Shown here: positions 62,729 to 64,000 of the stretch, one piece after another
How positions within the stretch are numbered: the first letter of the stretch is position 1
Layout of the letters: each line of letters begins with the position of its first letter
Assembly (NCBI RefSeq): GCF_017357865.1
Contig: NZ_CP060096.1
Span: 930,001-994,000, forward strand
Reading direction: 5' to 3'
DNA from: Aceticella autotrophica
Lineage (GTDB): Bacteria; Bacillota; Thermoanaerobacteria; Thermoanaerobacterales; Thermoanaerobacteraceae
Length of the DNA: 64,000 bases
Program-made: the position numbers and the translations under genes
Notes under the pieces: generated by a model
Seen by the model: only the letters and a program-made list of their open reading frames with translations
What the model was told of the DNA's origin: nothing
Databases searched by the model: none

Positions 62729-63798
62729 AGATAACATATCCACATATGGGTCCGCTTAATATAGCTTTGAAAACTATGTTTTCAGGTATAGGGGTAGATA
62801 TTATTGAGCCTCCCCCAATTACAAATCGAACCTTATCCCTTGGTGTAAAATATTCCCCCGAATTTGCATGTCTTCCCCTTAAAATTAATCTTGGCAATTT
62901 TATAGAAACCTTAGAAAAAGGTGCTGATACTATTATAATGCTTGGTGGTGTCGGTCCATGCCGTTTTGGATATTATGGTGAGGTTCAAAGAGAAATACTT
63001 AAGGACCTTGGTTTTGATTTTAAAATGATAATTGTAGAGCCCCCGCATGGAAGATTGGCTGATTTTTTTAAAGAGCTTTCAGAAGAATTTCCTGGTATCG
63101 GATGGCAACCAGCTTTGAAATCATTAATATTTGCGATACAAAAAATTTTTGCGGCAGATAAGCTTGAAAAACAGCTTCTTAATTATAGAGCTCATGAAAA
63201 TGAAACAGGGCTTGTTACAAAGATTTATGATGAATATACAAAATTATTGGATGAATCTCAAAATAAAAAAGAACTTGATGAGGTATTACATGAAGGAATA
63301 CTCAAAATGAAACATAATGCAAATCGGATCAATGATATTCAAATTAAAGTAGCGGTTGTTGGAGAAATATATTTACTATTAGAGGCTTTTTCAAATATGA
63401 ACATTTGTAAAGCCCTCAATGAATTAGGGGTTGAAGTTACAAAAACAGAATATTTATCAGATTATTTAAAAAACAGTGCTTTTAAATTACCACAGAAATT
63501 AGAATTTAAAAAAAATGCTAAAGGATATCTTGAAAGGGATATAGGGGGACATGGATTAAATACTGTTGCAAACACGGTAAAGTATGCAAAAAAAGGTTAT
63601 GATGGAATTATTCAGGTATTTCCATTTACATGCACGCCAGAGATTGTTGCACAGGGAATTATTGCAAAAATAGGTCGTGATATGAACATACCGGTAATGT
63701 CATTAAGCTATGATGAAAATACGGGACAGGCTGGATATCAGACAAGACTTGAGGCATTTGTAGATTTACTTGCAAGAAAAAAGATGAAAAAAATATGA
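62725..63798 (+). CDS. 2-Hydroxyacyl-CoA dehydratase-related protein (CoA protein activase family)
   Basis: The protein of about 357 residues has SPEFACLPLKINLGNFIETLEKGADTI, GGVGPCRFGYYGEVQREIL, FPFTCTPEIVAQGI and LSYDENTGQAGYQTRLEAFVDLL. It thus mirrors motifs of the preceding gene in a longer form, and the two probably form a heteromeric Fe-S complex. No HgdC-type ATPase lies within the window. ATG 62725 overlaps the upstream stop (ATGA); a longer frame from GTG 62701 is unlikely. Confidence 0.82.
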   Translation: MKITYPHMGPLNIALKTMFSGIGVDIIEPPPITNRTLSLGVKYSPEFACLPLKINLGNFIETLEKGADTIIMLGGVGPCRFGYYGEVQREILKDLGFDFKMIIVEPPHGRLADFFKELSEEFPGIGWQPALKSLIFAIQKIFAADKLEKQLLNYRAHENETGLVTKIYDEYTKLLDESQNKKELDEVLHEGILKMKHNANRINDIQIKVAVVGEIYLLLEAFSNMNICKALNELGVEVTKTEYLSDYLKNSAFKLPQKLEFKKNAKGYLERDIGGHGLNTVANTVKYAKKGYDGIIQVFPFTCTPEIVAQGIIAKIGRDMNIPVMSLSYDENTGQAGYQTRLEAFVDLLARKKMKKI

Positions 63799-63863
63799 TT
63801 TATTGGTATACTTATAATAGCATGAAGCAAATCTGTGTTTAGTATTTTTATGGGGTGATTTTC

Positions 63864-64000
63864 GTGAAGGAGTTAGGTGAATTTTTAAAAAATGAAAGAT
63901 TAAAAAAAGGTATTACACTTGATGAACTGCAAGAGATAACAAAAGTCAGGATAAAATATTTAAAAGCTATAGAGGATGGAAACTTGGATGATATACCGGC
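63864..64000 (+). CDS. RodZ/YmfM-like helix-turn-helix protein, N-terminal part
   Basis: The frame runs off the window. The 45 residues present (KELGEFLKNERLKKGITLDELQEITKVRIKYLKAIEDGNLDDIP) match the HTH_25 domain at the N-terminus of RodZ-type cytoskeletal anchors and their relatives. The start is GTG with TGGGGTGATTT upstream. A plain HTH regulator cannot be excluded without the rest. Confidence 0.8.
   Translation, partial: MKELGEFLKNERLKKGITLDELQEITKVRIKYLKAIEDGNLDDIP

Overview
This window comes from a low-GC, anaerobic, spore-forming Firmicute. A thermophilic clostridium of the Thermoanaerobacterium type is my inference, not something the sequence proves. The evidence is a cotJ spore-coat operon, tetrapyrrole genes linked to cobalamin and sirohaem, a non-phosphorylating GAPDH, a short alpha-glucan phosphorylase, a ferredoxin-linked split glutamate synthase, 2-hydroxyacyl-CoA dehydratase activase-like proteins, and strong AGGAGG ribosome sites with frequent TTG and GTG starts.

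Layout. 1-5.0 kb: the end of a cobalamin gene (cbiJ/cobK), then hemA, hemC and a cobA-hemD fusion leading to uroporphyrinogen III and sirohaem precursors, then a small sirohaem/Fe-S reductase-like gene. 5.1-9.8 kb: a TIM-barrel isomerase-like gene, the reverse-strand cotJABC operon, an Sfp-type phosphopantetheinyl transferase, an HD-domain gene broken by a frameshift, and pgi. 9.8-13.9 kb: carbon metabolism (alpha-glucan phosphorylase, gapN) and the L25/Ctc protein. 13.9-15.6 kb: lysA behind a clear lysine riboswitch. 15.6-20.7 kb: a five-gene reverse operon for a split, archaeal-type glutamate synthase. 21.2-26.5 kb: ftsE-ftsX, an EnvC-like M23 protein, ctpA and a MinJ-like PDZ membrane protein. 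26.6-36.4 kb: uvrB-uvrA, an FHA protein, an FtsW-type flippase/glycosyltransferase, a class B PBP and uvrC, followed by convergent birA.

37.4-46.2 kb is the most unusual chromosomal block. It holds a ZnuABC-like metal transporter with an atypical binding protein and two tandem paralogous permeases. It continues in the same direction into a TPR protein, a radical SAM protein, an O-methyltransferase-like protein, a twin-P-loop ATPase and a metallo-beta-lactamase-fold protein. I propose it as a candidate metal-linked biosynthesis and uptake locus of unknown product.

46.2-51.7 kb is mobile DNA. A three-gene DDE-transposase/AAA-ATPase/zinc-ribbon module has a striking structured element downstream that may be a non-coding RNA. 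Beside it lies a solo tnpB element whose ends carry matching hairpins, with a probable omega-RNA region downstream of tnpB. The TnpB keeps its RuvC acidic residues but has lost its zinc-ribbon cysteines.

51.7-64 kb: hprK, a PHP phosphoesterase, citramalate synthase, galE, a reverse operon of envelope genes (SpoVD-like PBP, polysaccharide deacetylase, YkoP-like protein), a PAP2 phosphatase, a hotdog thioesterase, a nicotinamidase-like hydrolase, two dehydratase-activase-like proteins and the start of a RodZ-like HTH gene. No rRNA, confident tRNA or CRISPR array was seen.
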